From: Phoenix dactylifera
Taxonomy: Eukaryota; Streptophyta; Magnoliopsida; Arecales; Arecaceae
Direction: 5' to 3'
Length of the DNA stretch: 64,000 nt
NCBI RefSeq assembly: GCF_009389715.1
Contig: NW_024068255.1
Coordinates: 1 to 64,000, forward strand
Shown here one piece after another: positions 35,005 to 47,542 of the stretch (positions within the stretch are counted from its first letter, which is position 1; the number at the start of each line of letters is the position of its first letter). The notes under the pieces were generated by a model that saw only the letters and a program-made list of their open reading frames with translations, was not told where the DNA came from and did not search any database. A program made the position numbers and the translations under genes.

Positions 35005-38000
35005 TCATCTTTGCCATCTCCTCTCTGAAACGGGAAGATTTCAATATGTGACTCACTTCAATCAAGATACCGTGCCGAGGGAAAAATTCAAAAAAATACA
35101 CTCAAGAAATTCATCACATTAGAAAGGAACACCATCAAGTCATAAATTTCCAGGAAAGTTGTTCTCTAATAAACAAATATTTACTTGCTAAATGGCCTTT
35201 TATCAGATTTTCTATTAAGAGATTAAATGTACGATCCATTTGTTTGCATATTGTATAACAAAAAAAGCCAGGCAGAACTCATTCTCCCGAAAGACTTCAT
35301 CATTCGAGAAGAACTTAAGCAGGTAAGTAACTTCAATGACTTAGCTGAACCTATTTCTCCAACCACTGGCCCTGTAGACGTTCTATTGGCTAAGGACAGT
35401 GAAGTTTGAAACAACCACTTAAACATCTGTGCAGGTTGGCCCCACCTTACAGGTTGTATGACATGCTGGCATTTGGTGTGAACCTAAGACAAATTGGGAA
35501 TGTGTTGATTCTAGGCAAAGATAGTTTAATTGATGGAATCTGTCGATCTAACTTTCCTCCTCAGACAAATTAAGATTGGTTTATTTGTGTTGAGAAATCC
35601 AGGAATATTGCTCCCAATATGGTCAATGACTATCAAAACATATGAATGCATATCGTTACACAATTCAGAAATGACTATACTAGCCTTTTAGTGCAGCTAA
35701 ATAATAGCCTTAGTATTTGCAGCTAGCCTTTGCCTTTGCTAATGAAACATATATGCATATGAGATCAAGATGTTACCAGCAGAGTTCTGAGGAGAATGGG
35801 TGCTGTTCGTCTTTAAATTCTGCTGTGCTTGTGGTGTTGACCTCTGCATGTGTGGGGATGAATCCTGCTTCACATCTCCAATAGGTAGGGAGTGTCTCTT
35901 CTTCATGTGGTCATCTTTGTCATGGACATTTGGGCTTGATTTCAGTGAGATTATATCATGAACCTTCGCCCTTGCAGATTCAGTGGCTTGCATATATCTT
36001 GGGAGGGTGTTGCTGCCACTGTCCCTGGGCTCATGATCATTGTGATCAGGTTTAGCCATCCCGAATGAGTTATGTATTTTAGCATTCTTTGCATCCCTTG
36101 GCAAATGTTCCGCGCTTTTTCTTGCACCTGAGTCATTCTTTGGAACTGATGACGAGTTCTTGCGTGCCCACTGAGATCTCTGCTTTTGAGCATGGATATT
36201 GTTTTCTGCCTTTCTTGTTTTAATTTTTGCTGAGATCTGGCTTGATGGTGTTATATGCGACTCTGGAGCAGTTACATGGCTTCTGGGAGAACCCTCTGGT
36301 GATAAACTACAAATTTGTGTATCTTTCAGATTGTCAACTTGAATCTGAATGCTTGATGTTGTTGACTCTGCTGGCAGTTGATCCTCCTGTTTTGAATCAA
36401 CAGTAGCATCAGTACTTGACAAATTTTTATCACTTTCCTTAAGTATTTGTGGCCATAACACATCTGACTCAGTGCGACTAAATTTTGCGTCAGAATTCAT
36501 AATTTCATTATTTAACGCACTATCAGCACCATCAGTCAAATTACAATTTCCTTTCTGTAAAACTCCAACTTTAAGTGCAATACCCCTGTCATCAACTCCA
36601 GATCCTTCTGGCAAGTCAGATGTAGAAGAGGCAGATATCTCAGTGCCACATTCCGAAGCAGAATTCTCAACCGGACCATGAGATATTGAGTTTTCTATCA
36701 TGCTATGCTCCTCAGTCTTTGTCAGAGAATCAACTCGAGGATGAATTAGTTTAGATTGAACTCCAGCACCTCGATTAACATAAGCGACAGACCTGCTTGC
36801 ACTAGAAGCTGAGCTCAGTTCCTCAAATTTTGATTGTACAGCAGCAAATGCTGGACTAAGTTCCTTTCTTGACTTCAATGCACACTTTTTCCCTTGAGTC
36901 TCCAGTGGTTCAAAGGTTGCCCCTTCAATGACACACTTCTGGTTTTCCATGTCAACTCCAGGCTTGGTGGAATTGTTATCAAGTAAGGACTGTGAAGCTG
37001 CATCTGATTGTGCTGGTACTTGACTTGCGGTAGAATCAAAAGTCTCCTCGACCCCCCCACTTTTCATATTCTCTTCTATCATGCCTGAAGTCTCACTCTC
37101 ACACTGGGACTGCTCTTGGTCTTTTTTTGCTACAGAGCTGATTTCTTGATTTGCAATAGATACAGGAACATCAATTTGATATTCAGCAGAATTTTCATAT
37201 ATTATATCTACTTCACCTTCAATTGATGCTGCAGATTCATTATTCTCTTCAATCATGCTTGAAGTCTTACTCTCGTGCTGCGACTGTTCTTGGTCATCTT
37301 TTGCTACGAAACTGTTGCTTTGATTTGAAATGGATACAGAAATATGAACTTTGTATTCAGCAGAATCTTCCTTTATTAAATCTCCTTTACCTTCAATTGC
37401 TATTGCTGATTTACTAGGAGATGACTTTGAATCTGATGATATAGAGGCGACAGTGTGAGGAACAATGTTTACTGCTCTGGAAGCAGCAAAGTTGGTCTTT
37501 TCTTTCTCCCCCTGATTATCTTTATCTAAATTAAACTCCTGCTGCTGCCCTATTTCTGAAGACATCACAACCATCCACCTCTCCAACCATTTCCATGATG
37601 AATCAGATCTCAAAGGATCACAACTGACATGAATAGGTTTTGTCTTGGGCATCAACTCCAAAAGCTTGCAGCGAAGTATAAAACTATAAGTTTCTATTTG
37701 GAAGATTAAATACAAACAGAAACCTTTTACTAAAATTTGAAAGTCAAAAAGGGATCAGTAAGTCATACCAGACGAGCAAATGCATTGGAAAGTAATTTCT
37801 CAGTTGAAGTATATGCTGTATCTGATTTCATGCCACTATTAATCTGAAATGAGAAACAAGGTCAAACTTAATTTTCATATGAAACAACAAGATATCTGGT
37901 TCCAAAGAAGGAAAATCTAGCTTCCAATGACAATTTATAACAAAACAACGACAACAACAAAAAGTTAAACTTTAAAGGAAAATAAATCTCCGACTAGCAG

Positions 38001-41000
38001 TTACCATTAGGACAGATTTGATGGCCTAGTTGGAAAAGTAGAAAAGGACACAATGAAGGAAATAACAAAACATGTGGATTCAGAAGGATGTCTAAGTCTC
38101 AACATTGGTTAACCGCAGCAGTATTTGGCTCTGAGGTTTAAAAAGAAAGAATGTCAGCCACCAAAATTTCACACCTTGCTAGCAGAACTTAGTTGGTTCA
38201 TTTAGCATTTGAAAATAGCCAATACAGGATTGGAAGAGACCATTCTACTAAATTTTTTAATCTTGTGCTAGAATTAGTCCAAAACCCAACTGATACAAGT
38301 TCTGAACATTAGCCAGTCAATATGTATAAGGCAACTGTAGTTGTTATAGGTAAGAAGTATTGAACAAGGCAAAAGCATCATCAAGAGATTCTACATCAAG
38401 GAATCTACCTGGATTTTCTCATCAAGCTTCTCTCCTGCAGCAAACTTCTCCTCTAGCCGATGTGCATGGCGAGCCCGCACAAGTGCTTGCATTTTGATAA
38501 TGGCTTGTACACATCGCAAAGTTCCCACAGCTTGTCTCCTGACAAGATGACCACGTACAGCAGCTTGCAACTTGACAAGATTCTTACGTCTTTCAAGTTC
38601 TTTTTGAGCCTGTAAGTAGTTTAAAAGTCAAGAAAAAATATGATTTCAACCCACCATTGGGCAGCATGGAAAATTAAAATCTAAATAAGCATAGTACCAA
38701 GTATCTCCTGATAGCAGCCTGGATGACGGTAACAACATCTTCCTGGAAATTGTTATCAATGGTGGTTGTAACTTCAGCAGCAAGCAGCACATCAGATACT
38801 TCTGGAACAATTACAGCTGGTATTGGAGGTGTTTCATTTGTCTGTTCTAGCCCAGGGGGGCTTTGTGGCACAGACAAATATACTGTGTCAGCTACTTCTG
38901 AATTAACTGCAGCTGATAATAGGGGTTTTTCATTTATCTCTTCTAGTATGGGCGGGCTTTCCGGAAGAGGTGAATCCTTTCCAGAGTCGAAGTTATTAGT
39001 CATGGTTTCTGGTATATTCGTGTTCAAACCAGGTTCTGAGATCACAGAGTGCCTAGAGGATCTCTTTCGGAAACTCCACCTCCCTTTATCCAGCGATGCT
39101 TTGCTCTAAAAAGATTGAACACAAGATCAAAAAATTACATTCAGCAGCTAAAAATGAGGACAAAATGCCTAGGAAAAAAAAACATATTAAGATTAACTTA
39201 ACTTAGTAAAAGAGTTAAAAGTATATATGACATTCAGTAGATTTTAGAAGAGCCCTCGAAACATGTTTTACACAAACAAATCCTACTAAAGCCATAAAAA
39301 GAGGATTAGTGAAGGAATAAACTTAACAAAACAAAGGCATGAAAGGAAGAAAAAATGATTTTTTGAGAGAAGGAAAATAAATGAAATTGTTTCCTTATCA
39401 TATTTTATAGGATTTTGAAAGGGAAGGAATGTTTTGTTTGGCATATTTATAGTCAGAAGAGGGTGGAAAAATTATAGGAGATTTCTCGTAGCTCCCCTTA
39501 AAGGTGGGCATCCTGTACCTAAGTCACCCAAGGGTACCAAACTATACAATTTACCTGAATGGTATCTAATCATTTGGATTACGTTATTATTTCACATTAA
39601 ATTTCCAAATTCATTTAAACTGTTCGAGTCAAAACTCAATAGTTGTGATCAAAAACGAAATTGGAACCGATCCTTTTTTTTTGTAAGGTCTTAAAACATG
39701 ATCATCTCCAAAGAAAAGAACTATTTTCAGGATCATAACTCTATGGTGGTGATGGTGAAGGAGCATGACACATCTTACATTCTGATCTGAAGTTTCTAGT
39801 TCAATTTGGCAGGCTTGCTATGTTGTACATGGTAGCCTGGCACTCTTAGATGAATATATCTGCATTATGTATTTTCACTTGTGGTCTTCTATCTGCCATG
39901 TTATGATAATCTTATAGTCGCATCTTTGAACACATATTTCTATGCCATATTTATGACTTTTGGCTGACAAAGATATATCTCAGATACAACTTATCAAAGG
40001 TTCGGGTTTTGACAACAGCTAACCAACCAGCCAAAACCACATATAAAAAGGGGTTCCATTGTTTTGGTACATATCCTTCAAATGCTCTTGTTTTTCCACT
40101 TGAAGTAAGAAAACCCAGATCTGGTTACCGATCTTGAGATCTTGCATGATTGAATTCAAATTCTACAAGATTTTGGTCCTTAAAAGCAGACTTGGATCCG
40201 GCACCTCTATTTTTCATAAAATTGCAATATCTCCATCAAAGTCTTAAATGCTGGCTCTTGCCTCTCCATGCCAGCCGACATGCGAATACTAGCACTAAGT
40301 TCAGGATGACACTTACAGAATCATTTTTGTATTTTGAACTGCAAAATAATTTTTTAGGCCCTTTTTTTTTTTGGTGTCACTATGGCATAACACTGCATGA
40401 CCTGTGCCAACCGGTGACCAGCACTTCACCGGCACCAGTACATGAAAGCTTTTTCCTTACAAAGACCGAGCATTCAGCCTTCTCTGGCTTGCATGAATCC
40501 CCAAATTTAACATATTAGTAGAAGTATATTAGTAAAAGTAGATTTTATCATTTCATGAAAAATCTAGAAGAAGGCATGTTTGTGTAAGCATATGAGTCGT
40601 TACTTACCGTTAATGAAACCATAAACTTGGGGCAAAAGCAATATGGAATATCTCAAACAGTTCTTATTCACTTTAAGAATAATTAAGCAAAAAGGCATAA
40701 CCATAGATTTCAAGTCTTCTCACAATTATATGGATTGGCTTCATGGATTCTTGTTTGCCAGTAATTCCTATTTAAGGCTATCTCCTATTCGAAATCCCTA
40801 TGAATGTTGTCAACAATATCTTTTCTTCAGCAGAACGTCATCAACAGTGTCTATATACCACTCACACACACCTACCCACCAGATTCTACCTCGTGTTATT
40901 CTGTTCAAACAAAGCGAACAAGCTATACCAATCATCTGCAAGGAGACATTGCTTTAACGACGTTTCTCATTTCGATCTTTTATCCATATATTGTTGCAAG

Positions 41001-41424
41001 TAAAACCTTTTTTTTATTTCTATTACTTTACCTAGAAATACTTAGATCCAAACAAATCGCCCTTTTCACCCCCAAACATGCGGACTATCCAGCAAAAATG
41101 GAGTTCATCAAACACTTGCACGGCCCGGACCTGCTAATGGAGGAAAGAATCTAGTTCAAATCCAAATTAATCCGGCTCAAGAATTAGATATCACCTTAAA
41201 TTACATGACTCTGCTCTCAGCTACACTGGAGGAAACGAAACATAGCCTAGTTTCCTAAGGAACACTTGAGAACGAACCGAAACTAAAAGAATTTAAAAAA
41301 AAAGGAAAATAAAGAAGAAAAGGAAAGCAAGCGCTACCTCCACCGATGCGGGATTGTCGCCGCCAGCTACATCGCCGCTGCACGTCATAAACTTGAAGCA
41401 CGAGATCGTCGAAGATCTCCCCAT
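35005..41424 (-). CDS. IQD family calmodulin-binding scaffold protein (IQ67 domain, DUF4005)
   Basis: Six exons on the minus strand: 41338-41424, 38698-39105, 38409-38609, 37769-37843, 35777-37664 and 35005-35024; every junction is GT-AG and the frame closes to 892 residues. Start is MGRSSTISCFKF; exon 2 opens with KGRWSFRKRSSRHS. The IQ67 region spans exons 2-3: VIQAAIRRYL, KLQAAVRGHLVRRQAVGTLR, CVQAIIKMQALVRAR, with the intron inside the motif as is usual in this family. SDSSWKWLERW follows in exon 5. The C-terminal part has LPRYMQATESARAK (DUF4005), RHSLP, and a 20-bp last exon coding ERRWQR and stop. IQD proteins bind calmodulin and microtubules and act as scaffolds at the cortex or nucleus (family knowledge); this resembles the long IQD31/32 type. 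An internal 58-residue duplication is described separately. Exon 5 is serine-rich and probably disordered. Confidence 0.94.
37050..37397 (-). repeat. In-frame 174-bp tandem duplication inside the IQD coding exon
   Basis: Two adjacent 58-residue copies begin IEGKGDLIKEDSAEYKVHIS and IEGEVDIIYENSAEYQIDVP; both continue to DQEQSQ and MIEEN. The period is exactly 174 bp (start at 37397 and 37223), so the frame is kept. Confidence 0.85.
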
Positions 41425-42428
41425 CTTTGCTATCTTCCGTTCTCTCTCTCCCTCTCTCCCTCTCTGTGAGATCTTTTTCTTCCCCTCGTCTGATGGATCT
41501 TTTTTTTGTATGATGATCGCACGTTAAATAATTAAGGGGTATCTTCCTTAAGAAACGCAAACGGCTCCGCTCCCTCTGTGTATTTATTGTTTATTGGCGT
41601 TGCATGCGTCGATGTCGGATGTCGGGATCTTAAAGCTCCTCCGCCGTAATAATCGGATTCACAATTTCGTCAACCGCCCGGCAGTCATACATCTGGGCGG
41701 TTTCCCCCCTGGACCATGGGGATACGCGCGCGGTGGCCGTATCGCCTGCATGCGCGCGGCACCCACCAACGGTGCCGTCCGTATGCATTTGCCTTAAAGT
41801 TTCCTTTCTTGTTGTCTCATTGTGCTGGTACAATGTGCGTCGGATGTATGGCACTAAAAAAAAATTACTTGGAGGAGGCTCCCATTAAAACTCCATATAT
41901 ACCGAGACATACTGATTGTAGCCTTTTAGACCAAACACGTATTTAGAGAGGCTAATAAAATCATAGATTAGGTAGTTTTATATGCGTTTAGTTACTCTGG
42001 TGATACTCTATAGATTGAAAAAAGAAAATTATATAGTACCTCGGAACTTATTATTTTTTGGTTTTATTAGATATATCCATACTGTATGAATTATCCATTT
42101 TAGCAAAAAAAAATCTGTATATATCTCGATAATAATAACAGAGGCCTCGAGAAGCAATGGAGACGAGAAGAGTGCTGATTAATCTGCTGCTGCTGCTAGA
42201 AAGATGCTGATCTCCGAACAAAAAAAAGCAAAAAAATTGCTGAATTGGCTGCGACCGAGTCCTTCGTTACTTATGTTAGTTAAGATACTGTGAGCAATAG
42301 GAAAGAAAAAGACATCCCGCCAACAGCACCACTTCTACTCAGCTAATGAATTTATATATTAGTTAATGAAAAATATAGTTGTGGTATCTTCAAGATTATC
42401 TTTGTGAACAGGCTAGTTATTCATTTTA

Positions 42429-42502
<74 letters not shown>

Positions 42503-45500
42503 TATCTATAGTTTATACTTCATTCTCAATACCACTCACATAGTTCTCCAGATAGACATCTAGTAGGCTCTTAAGTCTGTTTTGTTCTTCCAACCCAGAC
42601 TCCAGAACACAGTTTTCCATTGGTTAATCTTTTTAGCAGACGTCGCTTTGTCTTTTAGCATCTCAACCTTCTCCTCATTTGCTCACCATGAGGACAACTG
42701 TAAAGTCACTAAAGGGGCTAGTCAAAGAAAAAAAGAAAGAAAAAAGAAAAAATCTTTCAAGGTGGAGGGTCCTAATTTGCCAGCCAAAGGTAGCTGGTCA
42801 CAAGATAAGCAAGAAGAATAAAGAAAAGGGATCATGAAGATGGTCCTTTTGGTTGCATACCCTCTCTAGAACAGTTCTCTCTCATCGTGTGTGGTGTTCT
42901 TGTCATTTGACTAATTAATAGTGACATGCGGCGCACCAAGGTTATCCTCCAAGCCCCCGTGTTTCCACGTAGATTTATGATGTTAGCTGAGGGTGTACAA
43001 GGATTTTTTTTTTTCCTTTTGTTTTCTTTCTGAAAATCCTTTTTTTTCCTTCTTTCTGAAAACCGTAAGAACGATCAATCACAATTTAAAGCCATGATGT
43101 TGGTTGTAGCATGGATGTTTTCAACCTGTCATCAATTGTTTTGCATAATATGAACAACTTATGCTATGTTCATGGAAGCATAATGCGACACTTAACTTCG
43201 TCATACTAATTTAGTGAAAAACTGAAATATGTGCTTCGTTTTCTTTGTTTAATACAGAAGCTCTTGCTGTCCTCCTTTCTAATGCATTATGAAGAGAGAG
43301 AACCATAATTTGCTTAAAGATATTATGCTAAACATGCTTCATGTTCTTTGGATAAACAAGCTACAAGAGCTGTCTAGAGAGAGGTAGAGAAAAGGAGGTC
43401 TGTTAATTATGAAAAGAAGGTCAACTGGATTTATAATTTGTTATGTTGATCTAAAAGAATCTAAAAAATAAATCATGGACTAGAGAGTCAAGATAAACTT
43501 AAACTTTTCGAGCACTTCCTTTGGACAAATGTATGCAAGGCATATGCCCAACATAACATAACAAAGGGAGATGGACTTTCAAAAGGTTAATTGTTTCACT
43601 GCTTTCCTTTATTATTAGTACTAGTTTCCCAAGCAGGCCAATTAACATCTTTATGTTCTTCATGAGTGTAGATGTTAGCTGATGCATGCATCTCATCCAA
43701 ATCTAACCCAATAGCTGAATTGTGTGACAGGTTATCAGGCTACCAACCTCCACCGAACACCTTGGAGAATTCAAACCTTGAAAGCAGCACCCAGATTCTC
43801 TTTAGAGCAAGAAATAGGAAAAATTCTAAACCTAATCTACCTGCATCGTATGCCTTGGATTGAAACTTATATTTGGCTTCTGGTGGACTCAATCATGTAC
43901 ATACCAATGTCTGTAACCTTAAGGCAGGAGCATGGCGCAGAATAAAACTAGAGTAAATTACCCTACTGAGAAAATCAGGTGTTTGAGATTCAAAAAACAA
44001 TGTGTATTATTTGTTATCTTTGATGCTAAGAACAAGGAAAGAACATTTCTTCTATCGAATTCTCGAAACTTATCCAGTGCCCAAATTTTGGAGATTGCCA
44101 CTTGAATCCATCCTGCCAACCATAAGGAAGGAGAGATCGGACCTTCTAACGGTTTACTTGTTACAATCTGTCTCTAACTCCGCCCCTTTTTTTAAACTAA
44201 CTGTAGGCCAATTGACATACTTATTTCTTCATGATTAGATGCTTGCTTATGCGCGCATGTCAAACTATTGCCGCATTTCTTATCAGTTGATCTGTCAGCA
44301 TCTTCCAGCAGTTTTTATTAGTTAACCTGTCTGAAAATTTTTTTCCTGTGTCAACCTGAAAACAATCCATAACCTACTTTTGGATGACCCTGAAACAAAG
44401 ATAAACACTCTCTTGTTCAATTATACCTTTTGGCTGTAGGCAACTGCTACCTCTTTTCTAATGAGGTCGGAGTACAGAAGAGAGATTCTAAAAAATAATC
44501 CAGAGAGTATGATGACGACTTGTCATCGTTCTCCGGCATATTTGAGCTTGTAGAACCCACATACCACATGGAAAAAGTAGGCTGCTGATTGGTTTGCCAT
44601 GAATTGTACCCTTCAACCAACCTTTGGCAAGATGGCATTTGTAGGAAAAAGCAATGATCATGGATGACTGAAGTCACTCAAAGGTTAAGGTAGAGCTCAC
44701 ACCCGGGTTTACTTCTTGGCAGTGCTGCTTTTGGAGGAGGTTGAGCTAGCAGAATCGTCAACTGGAACTCACAACCTAACAAACCATAGCTGCAAGATAG
44801 CATCATGGCTTCTTTTTTTTCTGCAGAAAATATTATAGAAATAGGGTAGAAGTTCTTTGTAACTTGGTATTGCCTTCACAAAAGGGCTACTAGTTGAACC
44901 AGAGTTGTGAACGAGTGGAAAACAAGTGAATTAGGCTTATATCAAACTTGGCTTGTTTTTATAGTTGAATTAAGATTGAGATAACCCATTTATTTCCAGG
45001 CTAAACTTAAGCTATTGAAAAATAGCTTATTTAATTAAGAGATCTAATTAGAGCTGAAGGTCCTTCAAAGCTTTCATTTATCGTTTTTGGAGTATTTTTA
45101 TTATATTTTAATTTTTACATTATGAATAATAAATACAATAAAATATAATATATAAAATATTTATTTTTTATATTTTGAACTAAATTGAGTCAAATTCAAG
45201 CAAAGTAGATCCCGCTCTATCTTGATGCGCTAATTAACTGAGCAAGCTGAACTCGAGCTGGATTTTGATCAGAGTGCAAGCTAGCTTGCGAGATCACTCA
45301 TCTCATCTGGCCATCCTACGTTCAATTGAGACCATCAAAAATATCGAATTGAAAATTTGGATAGGGAAAGTCAATTAAGAGAACAAAACATTATACTATT
45401 AGTTGGACGATCTGTTTTAAATAATCTTTCTCCTGTTAATGTGCTAGTTGAACTATTATCAGAATTGGGACGGCGACTTTAATCCCAACTATTTTTTCCC

Positions 45501-45823
45501 CCTCTGATGTTTTTTGTCCATTTTCAAGAGATTTTTTTTTCTTTACTCCCAATCAAAAAAAAAAAAAATACTCAAATCATTTTAATTTATTTTCATGCCA
45601 TCTAGTTTCTCTCTTATATAATCATATGTGAGATTCATTAAACATCCCCCGAGCATATTGCATGGAGTTTCCATCATATATAGAAGTTGAGCCGCTCAGA
45701 CACCACGTTAGAAATCTTAGAGCATCCTCGCATAATTCGGACCCAAGACCTTCAAACATGGAGACATTTTGACTGCTTAAAAAGATTATTTTTCTTTCTA
45801 TGTTGATTTTTTTCCCTTTCTAT
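41425..45823. other. Intergenic, AT-rich, no gene recognised
   Basis: The pyrimidine-rich stretch at 41440-41500 (plus strand CT repeats) is probably the IQD 5' UTR/promoter. A minus-strand open frame at 44447-44677 (…SWQTNQQPTFSMWYVGSTSS…) has a coding look but is not recognised. At 44930-45300 there are old GAGCTCGAG-like repeat remnants. Nothing else supportable. Confidence 0.4.
42431..42499. repeat. (TA)n microsatellite
   Basis: About 34 uninterrupted TA units. Confidence 0.97.
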
Positions 45824-46275
45824 GGGCTTGTTTGGTTCGAGGGAAAAGTAGGGAGGAAAGTGTGGTCAACAGAAAAGTAATGAGATGCTTCTTATTTGGT
45901 TAGAGTTTTCAAATGAGAGAGATGGAAAAGTTGTATTCCCATGGGAATATGACTCCCACATTTCCATGAGAAATATAAGAAAGTTACTTTTCCATGAGCC
46001 GGAAATCATTCCATTTTTTTTTTTTTCCAAAAAGTCTCTTCAGCATTAAAGAGGCATTAAAAACCTAATTTTTATTAAGGGTATAATAGGAATTGCACAT
46101 AATTTTTCAGGAAAGTGGATGGTCAACCAAACATAAGCATTTTGAAAATCTGTCACTTCTCATGATCAACCAAACATGCCAAAAATACTTTTCTAGGCAT
46201 CCTCTTCCTAGGAATCTGCTTTCCAAGAATCATATCTTTAGGAGGGAAAATGCTTCCCGCGAACCAAACGAGCCC
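45824..46275. mobile_element. Tourist-like MITE (PIF/Harbinger type)
   Basis: 452 bp, non-coding, with terminal inverted repeats GGGCTTGTTTGGTTCG and CGAACCAAACGAGCCC, and TAT on both sides as a 3-bp duplication. The GGGCTTGTTTGG-type terminus and 3-bp duplication fit PIF/Harbinger MITEs. The interior has further inverted, AAAAGT-rich blocks. Confidence 0.75.
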
Positions 46276-46489
46276 TATATTCTTCGTTTCTAATTGTGCC
46301 TGAATGAATAGGTTAGGATTCAGAACAACTACTTTTGAAACGAAGTCCAGTATATTACTGTTGATGGGCAAAAGGTTCCAATGTCACTGGTGGCGAGCAG
46401 TTGTTTTCTTTTCCCTCAATTTTATATTGGTTGCACAAAGCACTATCATTTTCTTGTAGCCACACATGCGTTTGATCTATTGATATGGT

Positions 46490-46980
46490 TTTTTTGAGGG
46501 AAAATGGAGGTCAAAAGACCACCAGACTTTATTAAATTGGGGAAGAAAGAATTACAGAAGGGAAGGGAATAGGTTACAGAGATATAGAGGAGTTACAGTT
46601 CCAACCAAAACAACCTGAGAAGAACTGGCATTTTAAAACGGAAAAAAGCCTAGAACAGAAGCATCAAAAAACCAAAATGAACAGAAAGGAGCTTAATTAT
46701 CCCACAAGGAGCAGCCCAAGAGTTCTCTATCAGAGCAGAAGATAGACCGGTCATAGAAAAGCTTGATAGCTTTTTTCACAATGGCCAACAGAGAAGAGTT
46801 CTTGTGGAGAAAAATGCGGGCATTCCTCTCAGTCCAACAGCTCTAATTAAAAGCCACAAGCAACATCAAAATAGCTGGTTGCAAGAAAGAAGAGAAAGAT
46901 TCCCTTAGCCATAGATGCAACAACCTATCACGCCATTATAGCAGTAGGAAAGAAGAATATATGGAAAAAAAATATTATAG
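46490..46980 (-). mobile_element. LINE 3' fragment
   Basis: Minus strand reads CWTERNARIFLHKNSSLLAI followed by VKKAIKLFYDRSIF and CSLWDN, then stop: the C-terminal region after the reverse-transcriptase zinc-binding part of plant L1-type LINEs. The 3' untranslated end continues to about 46490 (CCTCCATTTTCCCTC). The 5' part is missing and the reading frame has decayed further upstream (towards 46980). Confidence 0.7.
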
Positions 46981-47542
46981 AAAACTTTTTGTGCCTATCT
47001 CATCAAATAGTTTAGTTGAGAATGTACAAGAGATTATAATTAAGATGATACAAAAATAGAAAAAAATAATAAATAGATCTCTAGAACCAATCCTAAATTT
47101 ATATTATTTGAAATTCAAAATTCAAAATTCAAAATTTAAAATTTTGAAATTAGAAAATTAAAATTTAGAATTTCTAGAATCATAGATGATATAGGGCTGA
47201 GATAAAGATACCACAAGGATGCAATTGCACAGTTCTTGAAAAGTTTTTTTTGGCAAGGCAAACCGAGTGTTAAACTTGTTGGACAGAGCATGTTGGACAG
47301 AGCAAGCCACAAGAACGTTGTGGTTTTTAAACAGAGTCGGCGATTGAGTTGCCGAGACTAGTTCTAACCTTACAGAGCTTTTGTAATTCGGTTGTACAAC
47401 TGTAGCCCCTCCTCCAAAATTGGAAAAGGAGACCCGAGCGTTTAAGGGCAACGGTAATCTTTCCCTCCTCCCCTCTCTGTTCTCTCTTCGCTCGCTCGCT
47501 CGCTTGCTCGAAATCTCTCCCTCTCCCTGGCCGTGGGAATCG

